DNA of 34,191 bases from Candidatus Omnitrophota bacterium (GTDB taxonomy: Bacteria; Omnitrophota; Omnitrophia; Omnitrophales; JACROU01), in assembly GCA_016214265.1 (NCBI GenBank), contig JACROU010000053.1:1-34191 (forward strand), in the 5' to 3' direction. Below, piece after piece: positions 16,988 through 25,550 of the stretch. A model generated the notes under the pieces. The model had not been told where the DNA came from and made no database searches. It saw only the letters and a program-made list of their open reading frames with translations. How positions within the stretch are numbered: the stretch's first letter is position 1; each line of letters begins with the position of its first letter. Made by a program: the position numbers and the translations under genes.

Positions 16988-18965
16988 CGCCCACCTTCCT
17001 CAACGAATCGCTCACATTGTCACCTAGAAGAACAGACTCGCAATTCATATATTTTGATTTTTTAGGTTTTCTTCCTAGCCGACTCAAAAACATGCGAACG
17101 ATATCCGCACGAATCACGGGAACAGGTCTGATATATTCTTTAAAATCGGAGTTCAAAAACTCATTAAGGAAACTCAACGCTTGTTCATTCTTTGAAAATA
17201 TTCTTATGGTCTTTCCAAAATATTTTTCGGCTAATTGGGAAATGCTGCTCCCCATAAAAACGTGATTTAAATCCAAAACGGGCTTACCCAAATATGACGC
17301 TTCAAAATGCGCCGTTGTCGGACGATCCAGCAGCACCGCATCCGCCCAGTCTAAAAACTCCAGCATGGTCCCTTCTCTAATCCTAATATTATTATAATGG
17401 CGGTCCTGAATGTACGGAATGATCGATCGATCCATCCACTTCCTGTCACTTTTTGCTTTCTTAAATACCACTTCGCAATCATTACGCCTGCCCAAGCAAT
17501 CCATTAAAGCCTTCTGAAATTCATAGAAAGTAAGCAGTGGAATCATCATGTTATTAAAGCAGCGCCGATGAGCGCCAAATTTAGTCGGCAAGTAGAGAAT
17601 TTTAATTTTGTTATTTGACCGCTTCTTTGACGATGAGCGGGTTTTTTTAATTTCTGTTAAATAATGCGGTGATTGCAAAATCTCGCAAGCATTCAAATAT
17701 GGCCTGCCGGAAACTCGTCTGAAATCCTCCTCGGAAAAACCGTCAGTCGTCAAGCAGTAATCAAAAGGATCCAAATCCGTCATCTCCCAAACCTTATCCT
17801 CGTATACCTTCATACCGTGCTGAATGCAAACGGATTGCACCATACCACTTTGCTGCGCGGCCAGTAACGCAGAGGCATTCACCGGCTCATTCCCATCGTT
17901 GGCAAAAACAAAAGAAATTGAATTCCCGCTAAACATTTTTTTAAATCTGAAATAATTCAATATCATCCCCGGACAAATCTGAGAAATAAACTGCCGGAGA
18001 TACGGAACGACAAACTCTCCGACATCAGCAGAACAAGCATCCCGGACAAAATCCAACAATTCACTTTGCGAAACGATTAAATTTGCGGCAGTCTGACATT
18101 CTTTTTTTACTTGCAGCTCATCTTCCCACTGATCCGAAAAATCAAGAACTTTGGTTTCGATAAGCTGATCCATCCGATAAATGCCGTCAGGCATACGATA
18201 ATAAACCGGCATACCTGCCCACATTAAACTTTTGAGCGGTATATCAGTCCGGTCATCACCGGTATTCAGAAAGAGAAAACCGGTTTTTTCCTTCACGCGA
18301 TTATCGCCAAACCACTTCTTCCATTTTTTATATCTAAAATAACGATGACCAAATCGCAGTGCGCCCTTAATCCGTTTGGGAATCAAATCAAACGATGAAA
18401 CCGCGGCCCGCCCGCCGTGAGAACGTGAATCGAGACCGCACGCGGCAGTGACTTCTCGCAGCTCGAACTTGATGTGAGGATAAAGCATAGCAAATTTCTG
18501 AAAGAGTCTTGAAAAATACGTTTCTTTGTCAGACCTCCCATACGATTCCAACAAATTATTATTTTCGGCTACGTTCTCAGAGGAGACAAAATAAAATACT
18601 TTTGCGCTTGGCAATGACTTCAAAACGGAATGAACAATGAACGCTTGAATGGCGAGTGAATCAAAAAAATATTTCAAGCGGCGGTAATAAAACCTGGCAA
18701 GAAGAAGCTTGTGTTTAGCAACAAACGAGATGTTTTTGCTTAAGAAAACATCGATTGACTCGAACCATTTCAGCTGATCATAAAAATACTTTTCCTCATT
18801 CGCTCTCAGCTCTTTTTCATCGTAATAATCTTCAAGGATTGAATAGGAAACACCGCGGCGTGCCATCTCATACGAGACTTCGGGCATGACGGAAATAACT
18901 TTTCCGCCGTTGTAATCAAACGTGGGATCAAACTCTTCGACTATGTAATAAATATTCTCCGACAA
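16980..18965 (-). CDS. Putative GT-B-type glycosyltransferase of the surface-glycan locus
   Basis: 661 residues, no membrane segment. The C-terminal half resembles GT-B transferases of the CDP-glycerol/KDO/nonulosonate type: CIQHGMKVYED (acceptor-side HG motif), KILYLPTKFG, and near the end WADAVLLDRPTTAHFEASYL, which matches the 'D-x-[PS]-[ST]-T-x-x-E-A' donor-binding pattern. The N-terminal 300 residues are not recognised and may hold a second catalytic or acceptor-binding part. Start is TTG 18965 with AGAGGA seven nt upstream; the first ATG would cut off the conserved start. It sits directly behind the amidotransferase gene (12 bp), so it is a candidate for transferring the amidated sugar. 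Family assignment is tentative. Confidence 0.7.
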   Translation of the reverse strand: MSENIYYIVEEFDPTFDYNGGKVISVMPEVSYEMARRGVSYSILEDYYDEKELRANEEKYFYDQLKWFESIDVFLSKNISFVAKHKLLLARFYYRRLKYFFDSLAIQAFIVHSVLKSLPSAKVFYFVSSENVAENNNLLESYGRSDKETYFSRLFQKFAMLYPHIKFELREVTAACGLDSRSHGGRAAVSSFDLIPKRIKGALRFGHRYFRYKKWKKWFGDNRVKEKTGFLFLNTGDDRTDIPLKSLMWAGMPVYYRMPDGIYRMDQLIETKVLDFSDQWEDELQVKKECQTAANLIVSQSELLDFVRDACSADVGEFVVPYLRQFISQICPGMILNYFRFKKMFSGNSISFVFANDGNEPVNASALLAAQQSGMVQSVCIQHGMKVYEDKVWEMTDLDPFDYCLTTDGFSEEDFRRVSGRPYLNACEILQSPHYLTEIKKTRSSSKKRSNNKIKILYLPTKFGAHRRCFNNMMIPLLTFYEFQKALMDCLGRRNDCEVVFKKAKSDRKWMDRSIIPYIQDRHYNNIRIREGTMLEFLDWADAVLLDRPTTAHFEASYLGKPVLDLNHVFMGSSISQLAEKYFGKTIRIFSKNEQALSFLNEFLNSDFKEYIRPVPVIRADIVRMFLSRLGRKPKKSKYMNCESVLLGDNVSDSLRKVGDE

Positions 18966-18977
18966 GCGGTTATCCTC

Positions 18978-20153
18978 TTACTTATTTTTTTCTGAGAAAT
19001 TACAGCTGATGCTTTTGCTTTTCTCTTCATCCCAGATATTATCCTTGACCCAATTCCCATTTTCCTTACGCCACACCCTCGGATCTCTGAAACGATTGGC
19101 AGTTTCCCAAAACTCCGACTCTGTCATCCCAACGTAATTAAGCCAGTAAGCCAAATCACTTGAAACGACATGATCATGCTTCTTAACCTTTTCTATTCCC
19201 TCTTCACGTGTCATGTAGCCCGAGCGGATATCCTTCGACGCATGATCCGAAGTTCTCCCGTATCCGAACTTAATATATTTCAACAAATCATGAATACCGT
19301 TCTCATAACGGTCATCCAAATTTGAGATTTTTCTGTATGTTCTTTCGAACGGCAGGTCAGCGGCCTTCCAGCCGTATTTTTCCTGAATCATTTTCGCATG
19401 CCAGTTGGCATCCCATTTGAAAAAATTACCGATATAAATTCCTCGGACCCCGACTTTTAATATTTCTTCATCGGTGGGATACTTCGCCCACAGCACGTCT
19501 TGTTCCCTAATTTTTTCCACTGAATCATTCAGCATGTCATACCATTCAAAACCGCGCAGTCCATGCTCATGCCGAACGCGCGCGCTAAACTCAACGTAAT
19601 CTTCCGGGCTGTACATGCCTGAAATTGTCCAAGCGATCTCGCCCCAAATAATGTATGGGATATTAAATTTGACAGCGCATTGAATAGGATAAGTAAATAT
19701 GCCGCAATGGGCATGCCAATTCATGTCGCCCATTTTTCGAAAACATAGTCGGTTCAGTTTTTTCAACGCGTCCACACTGGGCCCAAAAACCAAATGATCC
19801 GCATCAAACACTTGACGCATTCTATCGCGGTTATAATCGCCCTCCGGCAAATAATTATTTCCGTGATAGGTCACCAAGAGAGGCTTTAGCCCGTAGTCGG
19901 TAACAATTTTGTGTGTTTGATAATAACTGTCTTTTCCGCCGCTGACCGCGATCACGCAATCATAATTGTTGCCTTTGCTTTTCGCTCTCATTTCATCGAC
20001 GAGCAGCTCAAAACGTTTTTTTCTCTCTGCCCAGAATTCCGGTGTAAGCTTTTCAAAAGCCTCCCAGCTGCGGCAAGCGCTGCAAACCCCTTCTTCATCA
20101 ATGTAAAGATTTACGGAAACAGCAGGATAAACGCAACGTTGACAGTATTTCAT
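18978..20153 (-). CDS. N-acetyl-sugar amidotransferase (PseA/WbpG/LfnA family)
   Basis: Converts an N-acetyl group of a nucleotide- or free sugar into an acetamidino group with ATP and ammonia. 391 residues: zinc-ribbon-like Cys pairs C4/C7 (YCQRC) and C24/C27 (CSAC), then the PP-loop SGGKDS (71-76) that binds ATP, then WGEIAWTISGMYSPEDY and RTYRKISNLDDRYENGIHD, conserved in the family. HisF and HisH homologues directly upstream would supply ammonia from glutamine, as in the Pseudomonas WbpG-HisH2-HisF2 trio. The ATG overlaps the hisF stop by 4 nt. Whether the substrate is a nonulosonic acid (PseA-like) or FucNAc/ManNAc-type sugar cannot be read from sequence; the neighbouring NeuB-type operon favours the former. 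Confidence 0.92.
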   Translation of the reverse strand: MKYCQRCVYPAVSVNLYIDEEGVCSACRSWEAFEKLTPEFWAERKKRFELLVDEMRAKSKGNNYDCVIAVSGGKDSYYQTHKIVTDYGLKPLLVTYHGNNYLPEGDYNRDRMRQVFDADHLVFGPSVDALKKLNRLCFRKMGDMNWHAHCGIFTYPIQCAVKFNIPYIIWGEIAWTISGMYSPEDYVEFSARVRHEHGLRGFEWYDMLNDSVEKIREQDVLWAKYPTDEEILKVGVRGIYIGNFFKWDANWHAKMIQEKYGWKAADLPFERTYRKISNLDDRYENGIHDLLKYIKFGYGRTSDHASKDIRSGYMTREEGIEKVKKHDHVVSSDLAYWLNYVGMTESEFWETANRFRDPRVWRKENGNWVKDNIWDEEKSKSISCNFSEKNK

Positions 20154-20980
20154 TTTAAAATAACCCCTCCATGTCCTGAGTGAATTAAACTTGGCGGCCT
20201 TACATTCAGATTTTTTTCAAAAAGATACTTTTTTGCCACAAAAACACTTTGATCAAAATAGTGAAAAATATTGGCGGCCGCAACGGCGTCAACTTTTGTC
20301 TTCTCAAGCGCTTCCGCAAAATGCTCCCACTCCCCGACTCCGCCCATAGCAATCACAGGAATCCTCACGGAATCACTAACCTGACTCAACATCTCAATAT
20401 CATAGCCCGAGCGCATTCCGTCCCGGTCAATGGAATTTAAAAGAATTTCACCGGCTCCAAGCGATTCAACCTTCTTTGCCCATTCCACGGGGTGATACGC
20501 TGTCTCAACTTTCCCCCCGTGAGCCATCACAACATATTTACCCTCTTTCAACTTCACATCGACAGAAACCACAATGCATTGAGATCCAAATTTTGAGGCG
20601 GCCAGAGACACAAATTCCGGAGTTAACAACGGCTGAGTGTTGATACACACCTTATCCGCTCCGTTGGCAAGGCGAGTTCGGATATCTTCAATCGTTTTGA
20701 TTCTACCGCCGACTGTAATCGGCATAAAACAGTTGTGAGATACGTCTCGAATAATATCGATAAATTTGCTTCGATTGGGATGCCCATGATCCTCTCTGCG
20801 GGTATCATAACTATCATCCTGACTAATATCCAAATAAATCAATTCGTCCGAGGCCCAATCGCTAAGACGTTTTACCGCGGTGATGGGATCTCCCAAATTC
20901 TGATAACGGCAAAATGATTTGCTTTGCACCAAAAAGCCGTTTTTTAATAACAAAACTGGTATCAGACGATTTTTTTTCAT
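20150..20980 (-). CDS. hisF: HisF-type cyclase subunit of the sugar-amidation trio
   Basis: 276-residue TIM barrel. It starts RLIPVLLLKNGFLVQS where histidine-biosynthetic HisF has xIPCLDVKDGxVVKG; the catalytic Asp equivalent to Thermotoga HisF D11 is Leu here (L11). The second catalytic Asp is kept (VVSVDVK, D141). GGRIKTIEDI, LLNSIDRDG and VIAMGGVGEW are otherwise typical. The same N-terminal sequence style occurs in HisF2 of O-antigen loci, which only channels ammonia. So this protein very probably does not make imidazole glycerol phosphate. Tightly coupled: 2 nt after hisH, 4-nt overlap with the amidotransferase gene. Confidence 0.92.
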   Translation of the reverse strand: MKKNRLIPVLLLKNGFLVQSKSFCRYQNLGDPITAVKRLSDWASDELIYLDISQDDSYDTRREDHGHPNRSKFIDIIRDVSHNCFMPITVGGRIKTIEDIRTRLANGADKVCINTQPLLTPEFVSLAASKFGSQCIVVSVDVKLKEGKYVVMAHGGKVETAYHPVEWAKKVESLGAGEILLNSIDRDGMRSGYDIEMLSQVSDSVRIPVIAMGGVGEWEHFAEALEKTKVDAVAAANIFHYFDQSVFVAKKYLFEKNLNVRPPSLIHSGHGGVILK

Positions 20981-20982
20981 GG

Positions 20983-21588
20983 TTATATCTTGATAAAATT
21001 TTCCAGCAAAACCTTCCCCGCCTTTTGACTTTTTTCGGGGTGAAATTGAACGCCATAAATATTTTCTTTGTGGATAACCGACGCAAACGCACCCTCGTAA
21101 TCACAAGACGCGGCTATCACATCTGCGCTCGAAGGAACAACGTGATAACTATGAACGAAATAAAAATCAGCTGAATCAGGCAAATTTTGGAGCAAGGGGC
21201 AATCGCGCTTCTTGGCAATATCATTCCATCCGATGTGGGGCAACGAGACATTTTTAACCTCAAGCTTTTTAACCTCTCCGCTCACCCACCCCAACCCTTT
21301 ATTCGCGCCGAACTCAAATCCGACATCGGCTACCAATTGCATACCTAAACAGATTCCTAAAAACGGCTTCTTTCTCTTCATCACATTATCATCGAGCACT
21401 TCCACCAAACCCAAAACTCTTAAATGATCCATCCCCTCGCCGAACGCGCCGACGCCGGGGAGAATAATTTTATCGGCTTTGTCGATGTCTTCTTTTTTAT
21501 TGGTGACAATCACCTCGGCCCCAAGATCGCCTAAAGCATTAAACACGGATCGAATATTGCCCATGTTATAGTCAATAATGGTTATCAT
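20983..21588 (-). CDS. hisH: HisH-type glutamine amidotransferase subunit
   Basis: Class I glutaminase that releases ammonia for the HisF/PseA-type partners. 201 residues from ATG 21588, with the oxyanion region LPGVGAFGEGM, catalytic C80 in GICLGMQL, and H183/E185 in VQFHPEKS. The triad is complete. An upstream TTG (21600) would add only MGKF and has no ribosome site, while GGGA precedes the ATG. As with HisF, the gene context (amidotransferase next door, no other his genes) points to sugar amidation rather than histidine synthesis. Confidence 0.93.
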   Translation of the reverse strand: MITIIDYNMGNIRSVFNALGDLGAEVIVTNKKEDIDKADKIILPGVGAFGEGMDHLRVLGLVEVLDDNVMKRKKPFLGICLGMQLVADVGFEFGANKGLGWVSGEVKKLEVKNVSLPHIGWNDIAKKRDCPLLQNLPDSADFYFVHSYHVVPSSADVIAASCDYEGAFASVIHKENIYGVQFHPEKSQKAGKVLLENFIKI

Positions 21589-21609
21589 GAATTTTCCCAA
21601 ATAGTTTGA

Positions 21610-22137
21610 TCACGCAATGTTCTTTACGACAGTCGATAACGCAGATTGGATCTGCTCAGGCTTAAGCTTCAGGGCAATAACGGGAATCCGCACCAATTTC
21701 TCCAGCGTAAAGGCGGCGATGGGTCCGCAAATAATTGCTTTAACGCCGTCCCTCTCCGCGTTAACTCCCTGAATAATCGCCTCCTCAATGTTGGTGGACG
21801 GATATCCCTTTATGCTGAATGTGCGTCCATCCACTTCGATTTCTTTTTTGATGCTTTCCAGCGCGGCCCTGTCAATAATCATAGCTATAGAATTACCATT
21901 CTCAACCACGTTGTCTTGAATCTTCCGAATCCCCGAAATGATCTCTTTTACGTTGGAAAGGCGAACGTCTTTCTTCTGCGAAGACATTATTTTATATAAC
22001 GTACTCTTGGATATTCTCGTCTCTTTCGCAAACTCTTTAATGGACAGACGGAGGTCCGACAATGCCTGATGCAAAATCTCATTAATCGGCTGTGTGCCTG
22101 TCAAAATTTCATACATAACCTTTTCCCAAGTTCTCAT
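21610..22137 (-). CDS. HTH regulator with PrpR_N-like ligand domain
   Basis: 175 residues. An N-terminal Xre/Cro-like helix-turn-helix (about 15-60: LRLSIKEFAKETRISKSTLY, then KIMS) is followed by a domain of about 90 residues with IDRAALESIKKEIEVDGRTF, IEEAIIQGVNAERDGVKAII and EKLVRIPVIALKLKPEQI, like the half-domain of the PrpR N-terminal sensor. I recall this arrangement mainly from small archaeal regulators; that is memory, not a search. GAGGAG lies 6 nt before the ATG. It heads the hisH-hisF-amidotransferase operon and is divergent from the flavoprotein gene, so it probably controls one or both from the shared 205-bp region. The ligand is unknown. Confidence 0.75.
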   Translation of the reverse strand: MRTWEKVMYEILTGTQPINEILHQALSDLRLSIKEFAKETRISKSTLYKIMSSQKKDVRLSNVKEIISGIRKIQDNVVENGNSIAMIIDRAALESIKKEIEVDGRTFSIKGYPSTNIEEAIIQGVNAERDGVKAIICGPIAAFTLEKLVRIPVIALKLKPEQIQSALSTVVKNIA

Positions 22138-22176
22138 CTTAATCTCCTCATACGGAAATTTAGCGCAAATCGAATA

Positions 22177-22284
22177 TTCTCAATAAAGCTATTATGTTAT
22201 TATTTTATTCTCTATATGGAACAAAAGAGTCTCTTAATAAGAAAATTTGCTTGCCGTTAATACAAATCGGAACTATATTGAGAA
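22177..22284. promoter_or_regulatory. Inverted TTCTCAATA half-sites in the divergent intergenic region
   Basis: TTCTCAATA at 22177-22185 and its exact reverse complement TATTGAGAA at 22276-22284 lie at the two promoter-proximal edges of the space between the regulator and the flavoprotein genes. The right copy overlaps the -10 of the flavoprotein promoter. On the minus strand the left copy contains TTGAGA, a plausible -35 for the regulator operon. They are candidate operators. Confidence 0.45.
22251..22279 (+). promoter_or_regulatory. Putative promoter of the flavoprotein gene
   Basis: TTGCCG (-35, 4 of 6) and TATATT (-10, 5 of 6) separated by 17 nt, about 60 nt before the ATG at 22343. A strong GGGAGG ribosome site follows in the leader. 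Confidence 0.5.
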
Positions 22285-22342
22285 CAGCAATTATACAAAA
22301 TATTCCATCTATATCACAGCAGTATTTCGGGAGGGATCGTAT

Positions 22343-23791
22343 ATGAAAGTCATAGCGCTTGGCGGAAGCGTACGGGGCTCAGTACAGAACAAGGATTTCT
22401 TATGCCACGCTATCCGAGAATCGGAAAATCTTGATACTTACCTTGGGAAAATCAAAACCCATATAGAATCCGGACTCCCTGACAGCCAGCTACTCAGTAA
22501 CTCAGAAATACTCGCGGGCGTGGCGCTCATGGGCGCCAAAAATCAAGGATGCGATGTTGAGTTTTATCCTCTTTTACAGTTATTTGAACGAAGAGAACAC
22601 AAAGTCGAAAATCTTAACCTCAACGATTTCGGACTGGATAATGACATCAACCTAAGAGATTTGCTAAAAGTAGACGCGGAAAGTTTAAAGATATTTATCA
22701 ACAAAATTAAGGAGTCTGACGGAATCGTTTTTGTCTCCCCCGTGTATTTTGGCGACCGGTCCTCTGTCGCAAACAAATTCATACAACTCGCCAGCAAATA
22801 CGACCTGATAAAAGGAAAAGTGGTAGGGGCCTGCTCGGTTGGCACCAAAAGAAACGGCGGACAGGAAACCACAAACATATTCTTCCTTTACGAGGCGTTA
22901 AACTTAGGTGCCATGGTTGTCGGAAATGGCCCCGAAAGCTGTCAATACGGGGGAACAGCATGGGCGGGCGATAAAGGGAAAGTATTGAAGGACGCGTTTG
23001 GCATTGAGACCAGTTACGGAACCGGTGAGAGAATAACGCAGGTTTGTAGAATTGCCAGCAATATGAGTTCCATTCCCAAACCATCGCCGGATTCCCCGAC
23101 GACCATTACGATTCTGGTTACTATGGACACTCCTGAACGCAAACTTCGAAAATTCATTCAGGAATACCTGGATGTTACCGGAGCGGATGCGAAACAATTT
23201 AAATTTAAGCTCATCGAATTAATCGATGGCGATATTGAGCGTTGTTTCGCGTGCAATATCTGCCCTATCCCGCAGTTCATTAAAAACAAACCCGAGAGTA
23301 CAAACAAAGATCCCTACGCCTGCATCATTCGAAGATCCGAGGATTCGCTAAGTTCGTTACGGGACGAACTAATAAATTCAGACGGAATTTTATTGGCGGG
23401 CCTTAACTTGAAAAATATGAATGATGTCATTTACCGTTATCAGGCTTTTATGGAACGGACAAGATTTATCCGCCGGAACGACTTTGAATTAACAAATATT
23501 CCCATGACGGGCCTCTTGCTTAATGAAGTCGGTGCTTTCATCAATCCCATTCACAACCTAAAGGTCATGACCTCGTTCATGCGCCATAACGGCATTATGC
23601 TTAAACCCGTCACGGCCTACGCCCATAACGGGAAAATGCTAGAGTCCAACTCAAGCGATTTCATTTCATTTATTAGATACGCCCAGAAAATTAAAGAAGC
23701 CCGAAAAATATCGGACCCGATTGAAGTAAGTTACAAGGCTCTTGGGTATGGGGACAAAAGGCTGGACAACACGGCCGCACTGAGAAAATAA
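22343..23791 (+). CDS. Tandem flavodoxin-fold protein with a Cys cluster (iron-sulfur flavoprotein-like)
   Basis: 482 residues from ATG 22343, chosen for GGGAGG eight nt upstream; the frame opens earlier (22247) without a site. Two flavodoxin/NADPH-dependent FMN reductase-like domains: the first starts MKVIALGGSVRGSVQNKDFL and has VFVSPVYFGDRSSVANKFIQ (about 129-148); the second starts TITILVTMDTPERKLRKFI (about 254-272). The second carries C301-x2-C304-x2-C307-x19-C327, which resembles the compact cluster motif of iron-sulfur flavoproteins, although the last spacing is longer. So it may bind FMN and a 4Fe-4S cluster and carry out electron transfer or reduction. It is the only plus-strand gene in the glycan locus. 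The physiological substrate is unknown. Confidence 0.75.
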   Translation: MKVIALGGSVRGSVQNKDFLCHAIRESENLDTYLGKIKTHIESGLPDSQLLSNSEILAGVALMGAKNQGCDVEFYPLLQLFERREHKVENLNLNDFGLDNDINLRDLLKVDAESLKIFINKIKESDGIVFVSPVYFGDRSSVANKFIQLASKYDLIKGKVVGACSVGTKRNGGQETTNIFFLYEALNLGAMVVGNGPESCQYGGTAWAGDKGKVLKDAFGIETSYGTGERITQVCRIASNMSSIPKPSPDSPTTITILVTMDTPERKLRKFIQEYLDVTGADAKQFKFKLIELIDGDIERCFACNICPIPQFIKNKPESTNKDPYACIIRRSEDSLSSLRDELINSDGILLAGLNLKNMNDVIYRYQAFMERTRFIRRNDFELTNIPMTGLLLNEVGAFINPIHNLKVMTSFMRHNGIMLKPVTAYAHNGKMLESNSSDFISFIRYAQKIKEARKISDPIEVSYKALGYGDKRLDNTAALRK

Positions 23792-23803
23792 CGCTATTTT
23801 CTC
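23782..23803. terminator. Bidirectional hairpin overlapping two convergent stop codons
   Basis: GAGAAAATA-ACGC-TATTTTCTC, a perfect 9-bp stem. It contains the stop codons of both the flavoprotein (plus) and the cytidylyltransferase (minus) genes, which end 2 nt apart. AT-rich with only a weak T tract, so at best a modest terminator for each direction. Confidence 0.45.
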
Positions 23804-24552
23804 TTATCTTTGTCGAGACTCAAAAGATAGCCTTCATCTCTGACAATTTTCTGGTTCAATCTCATGACATCTGGATTCTCGCTGACATATCGGAGTATCT
23901 CTTCCATCGTAAAGCACGGATTCTTCGCGTAAAGGGCCCGCACGACTTTACGTACTAATTTCAAATCACGAGATTCATCCACAGTCCATCGATACGCCGA
24001 ACTGTCTTTTTCGGCGTCCATTCTAAAAATTCTGAATTTATCGGGGTGTGTCCAAATGTAGGATGTGAAATGTTCTCGCTCTGAGGGCAATCTGGCTTCC
24101 AACCACGCCTTCTCAAGAAGTTTAAATGAAAAAACCTCGGCGTTCTGCCCCTCCGGAAAAGACTTTCCAAATGCCGCATAATCGCTGCGATTAGAATTAT
24201 CCAAATAGAATTGAATAAGACGATCTACCCAGATGGGATCAATTAAGGGACTGTCCCCCGTAACACGAACAATTAACTCACCGCCATTAATTTTAGCGGC
24301 ATGATAAGCACGGTCCAGAACATCATCCTCGCTCCCGCGGAAATATTTCAAATTTTCTTTTTTGGCCAACGCAATCAGCTCATTATCGGATTGACAATCC
24401 GACGTGGCGAGTACGATATCGTTAATCAGCTTGGAGTGCGTTAATCGCTCCAATAGAAAAACGATCATGGGTTTGCCCGCGATTTTCCGCAAAACTTTTT
24501 TGGGGAGTCTGGACGATCCGACGCGGGCCTGAACTAAAGCGAGAACTTTCAT
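23794..24552 (-). CDS. SpsF-type cytidylyltransferase-like protein
   Basis: 252 residues of the nucleotidyltransferase (GT-A-like) fold: VQARVGSSRLPKKVLRKIAG (CTP-binding start), IVLATSD, YFRGSEDDVLDRAYHAA, IVRVTGDSPLIDP (metal-binding Asp) and the Arg/His-rich SEREHFTSYIW. This is the SpsF family found in spore-coat and flagellar nonulosonate loci, where it probably activates the sugar acid with CMP. A NeuA/PseF-type enzyme is not seen in the window, so this protein is the likely activator. The ATG overlaps the oxidoreductase stop by 4 nt. It is the last gene of the operon starting at 34021. Confidence 0.87.
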   Translation of the reverse strand: MKVLALVQARVGSSRLPKKVLRKIAGKPMIVFLLERLTHSKLINDIVLATSDCQSDNELIALAKKENLKYFRGSEDDVLDRAYHAAKINGGELIVRVTGDSPLIDPIWVDRLIQFYLDNSNRSDYAAFGKSFPEGQNAEVFSFKLLEKAWLEARLPSEREHFTSYIWTHPDKFRIFRMDAEKDSSAYRWTVDESRDLKLVRKVVRALYAKNPCFTMEEILRYVSENPDVMRLNQKIVRDEGYLLSLDKDKRK

Positions 24553-25550
24553 TTCTGAAGCACAACCGACTTTCCAGTGCGGGAGGATGTTTTAGCGGCG
24601 TCGATCCACCGTAATAAATCCCAAGCAACCTCCGGCTTCTGAATTAAAGGGGTGTTAAGCCGTACGGAATCGAAAAAGTGCTGTATTTCCTCGACGTACG
24701 ATTGATTAAAGTCATAACCTTTGGGTTCCGGATACTCTTGCCAGAGTTTCTTTTCTCCGTCAAACAGCATAAGTTTTTTTAAGGACCATTGCCAAAGCAA
24801 CGTGCCATTCTCTCCGATCAAATGAAGTGTTTTCTCCTGATATCGTTGAACATAGTCAACGTGCACCGCTCCCAAAGTCCCCGATTTGAAATCAATCAGC
24901 ACTTGCGCAACATCCTCTGATTTGATTTTCAAACTGCTCCCCTTTTTCAAAAAGCAAGAAATCGCCTTGGCCTCTCCCAAAAACCATCTGAAACAGTCGA
25001 AAATTTGTATGCAGTCCAAAAGCGCTCCGCCACCGTTTTTTTGAGCGCTATAACTTTTGCTGTAATCCGATTGCGGCCTCCAATCAGGAAGATAATGCCC
25101 GGATTGAGCTCTGGCAGCTATAATTTTCCCAATCCTGTTTTTCTCAATCAGCTGCTTGATCGATTTGACACTCGGCTGAAACCGCATGTTGCAACCGACC
25201 ATTAATTTCTGATTCTTTTTTAATGACGAAATCAGCCGGCTGACACCGCTTGTCTGATGACTGAGAGGTTTTTCGACAAAAATATGGGCACCCGTTTCAG
25301 CAGCTCGAGTCGCAACGTTCAAGTGACTGGCAGACGGGGTGGCGACGATGACAATACGAGGTTTTTCGGATAAAGCACGACTCAGAGTTGAATGCATCGG
25401 CACCTTGAATTGCTTTTCCGTAATCGCTCTCTTGTCGGCTGAGGTTTCACAAACCGCGATCGAAGCAATTAGCAATTTCTTTTTATTATTTATCAAATTG
25501 GATAAGTGGCGGGTTCCTATTGAGCCTGCGCCGACAACTAAAACATTCAT
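24549..25550 (-). CDS. Gfo/Idh/MocA-family oxidoreductase lacking the usual His
   Basis: 333 residues: N-terminal Rossmann fold with VVGAGSIGTRH, ATPSASH and FVEKPLS (EKP at 93-95), then the alpha/beta domain. The family's conserved 'GGGxLLDxxHxxD' stretch here reads GGGALLDCIQIFD, so the position of the usual catalytic or substrate His is Gln (Q182; codon CAA). Relatives in nonulosonate loci oxidise or reduce NDP-sugars or sialic-acid-like sugars. The change suggests altered or lost catalysis. Start ATG overlaps the stop of the GNAT remnant by 4 nt, and the stop overlaps the cytidylyltransferase start by 4 nt. Confidence 0.88.
   Translation of the reverse strand: MNVLVVGAGSIGTRHLSNLINNKKKLLIASIAVCETSADKRAITEKQFKVPMHSTLSRALSEKPRIVIVATPSASHLNVATRAAETGAHIFVEKPLSHQTSGVSRLISSLKKNQKLMVGCNMRFQPSVKSIKQLIEKNRIGKIIAARAQSGHYLPDWRPQSDYSKSYSAQKNGGGALLDCIQIFDCFRWFLGEAKAISCFLKKGSSLKIKSEDVAQVLIDFKSGTLGAVHVDYVQRYQEKTLHLIGENGTLLWQWSLKKLMLFDGEKKLWQEYPEPKGYDFNQSYVEEIQHFFDSVRLNTPLIQKPEVAWDLLRWIDAAKTSSRTGKSVVLQK

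Noticed and set aside
20150..21588. Histidine biosynthesis operon
   Set aside because: Only hisH and hisF are present, HisF lacks the first catalytic Asp, and both are joined to a sugar amidotransferase gene.
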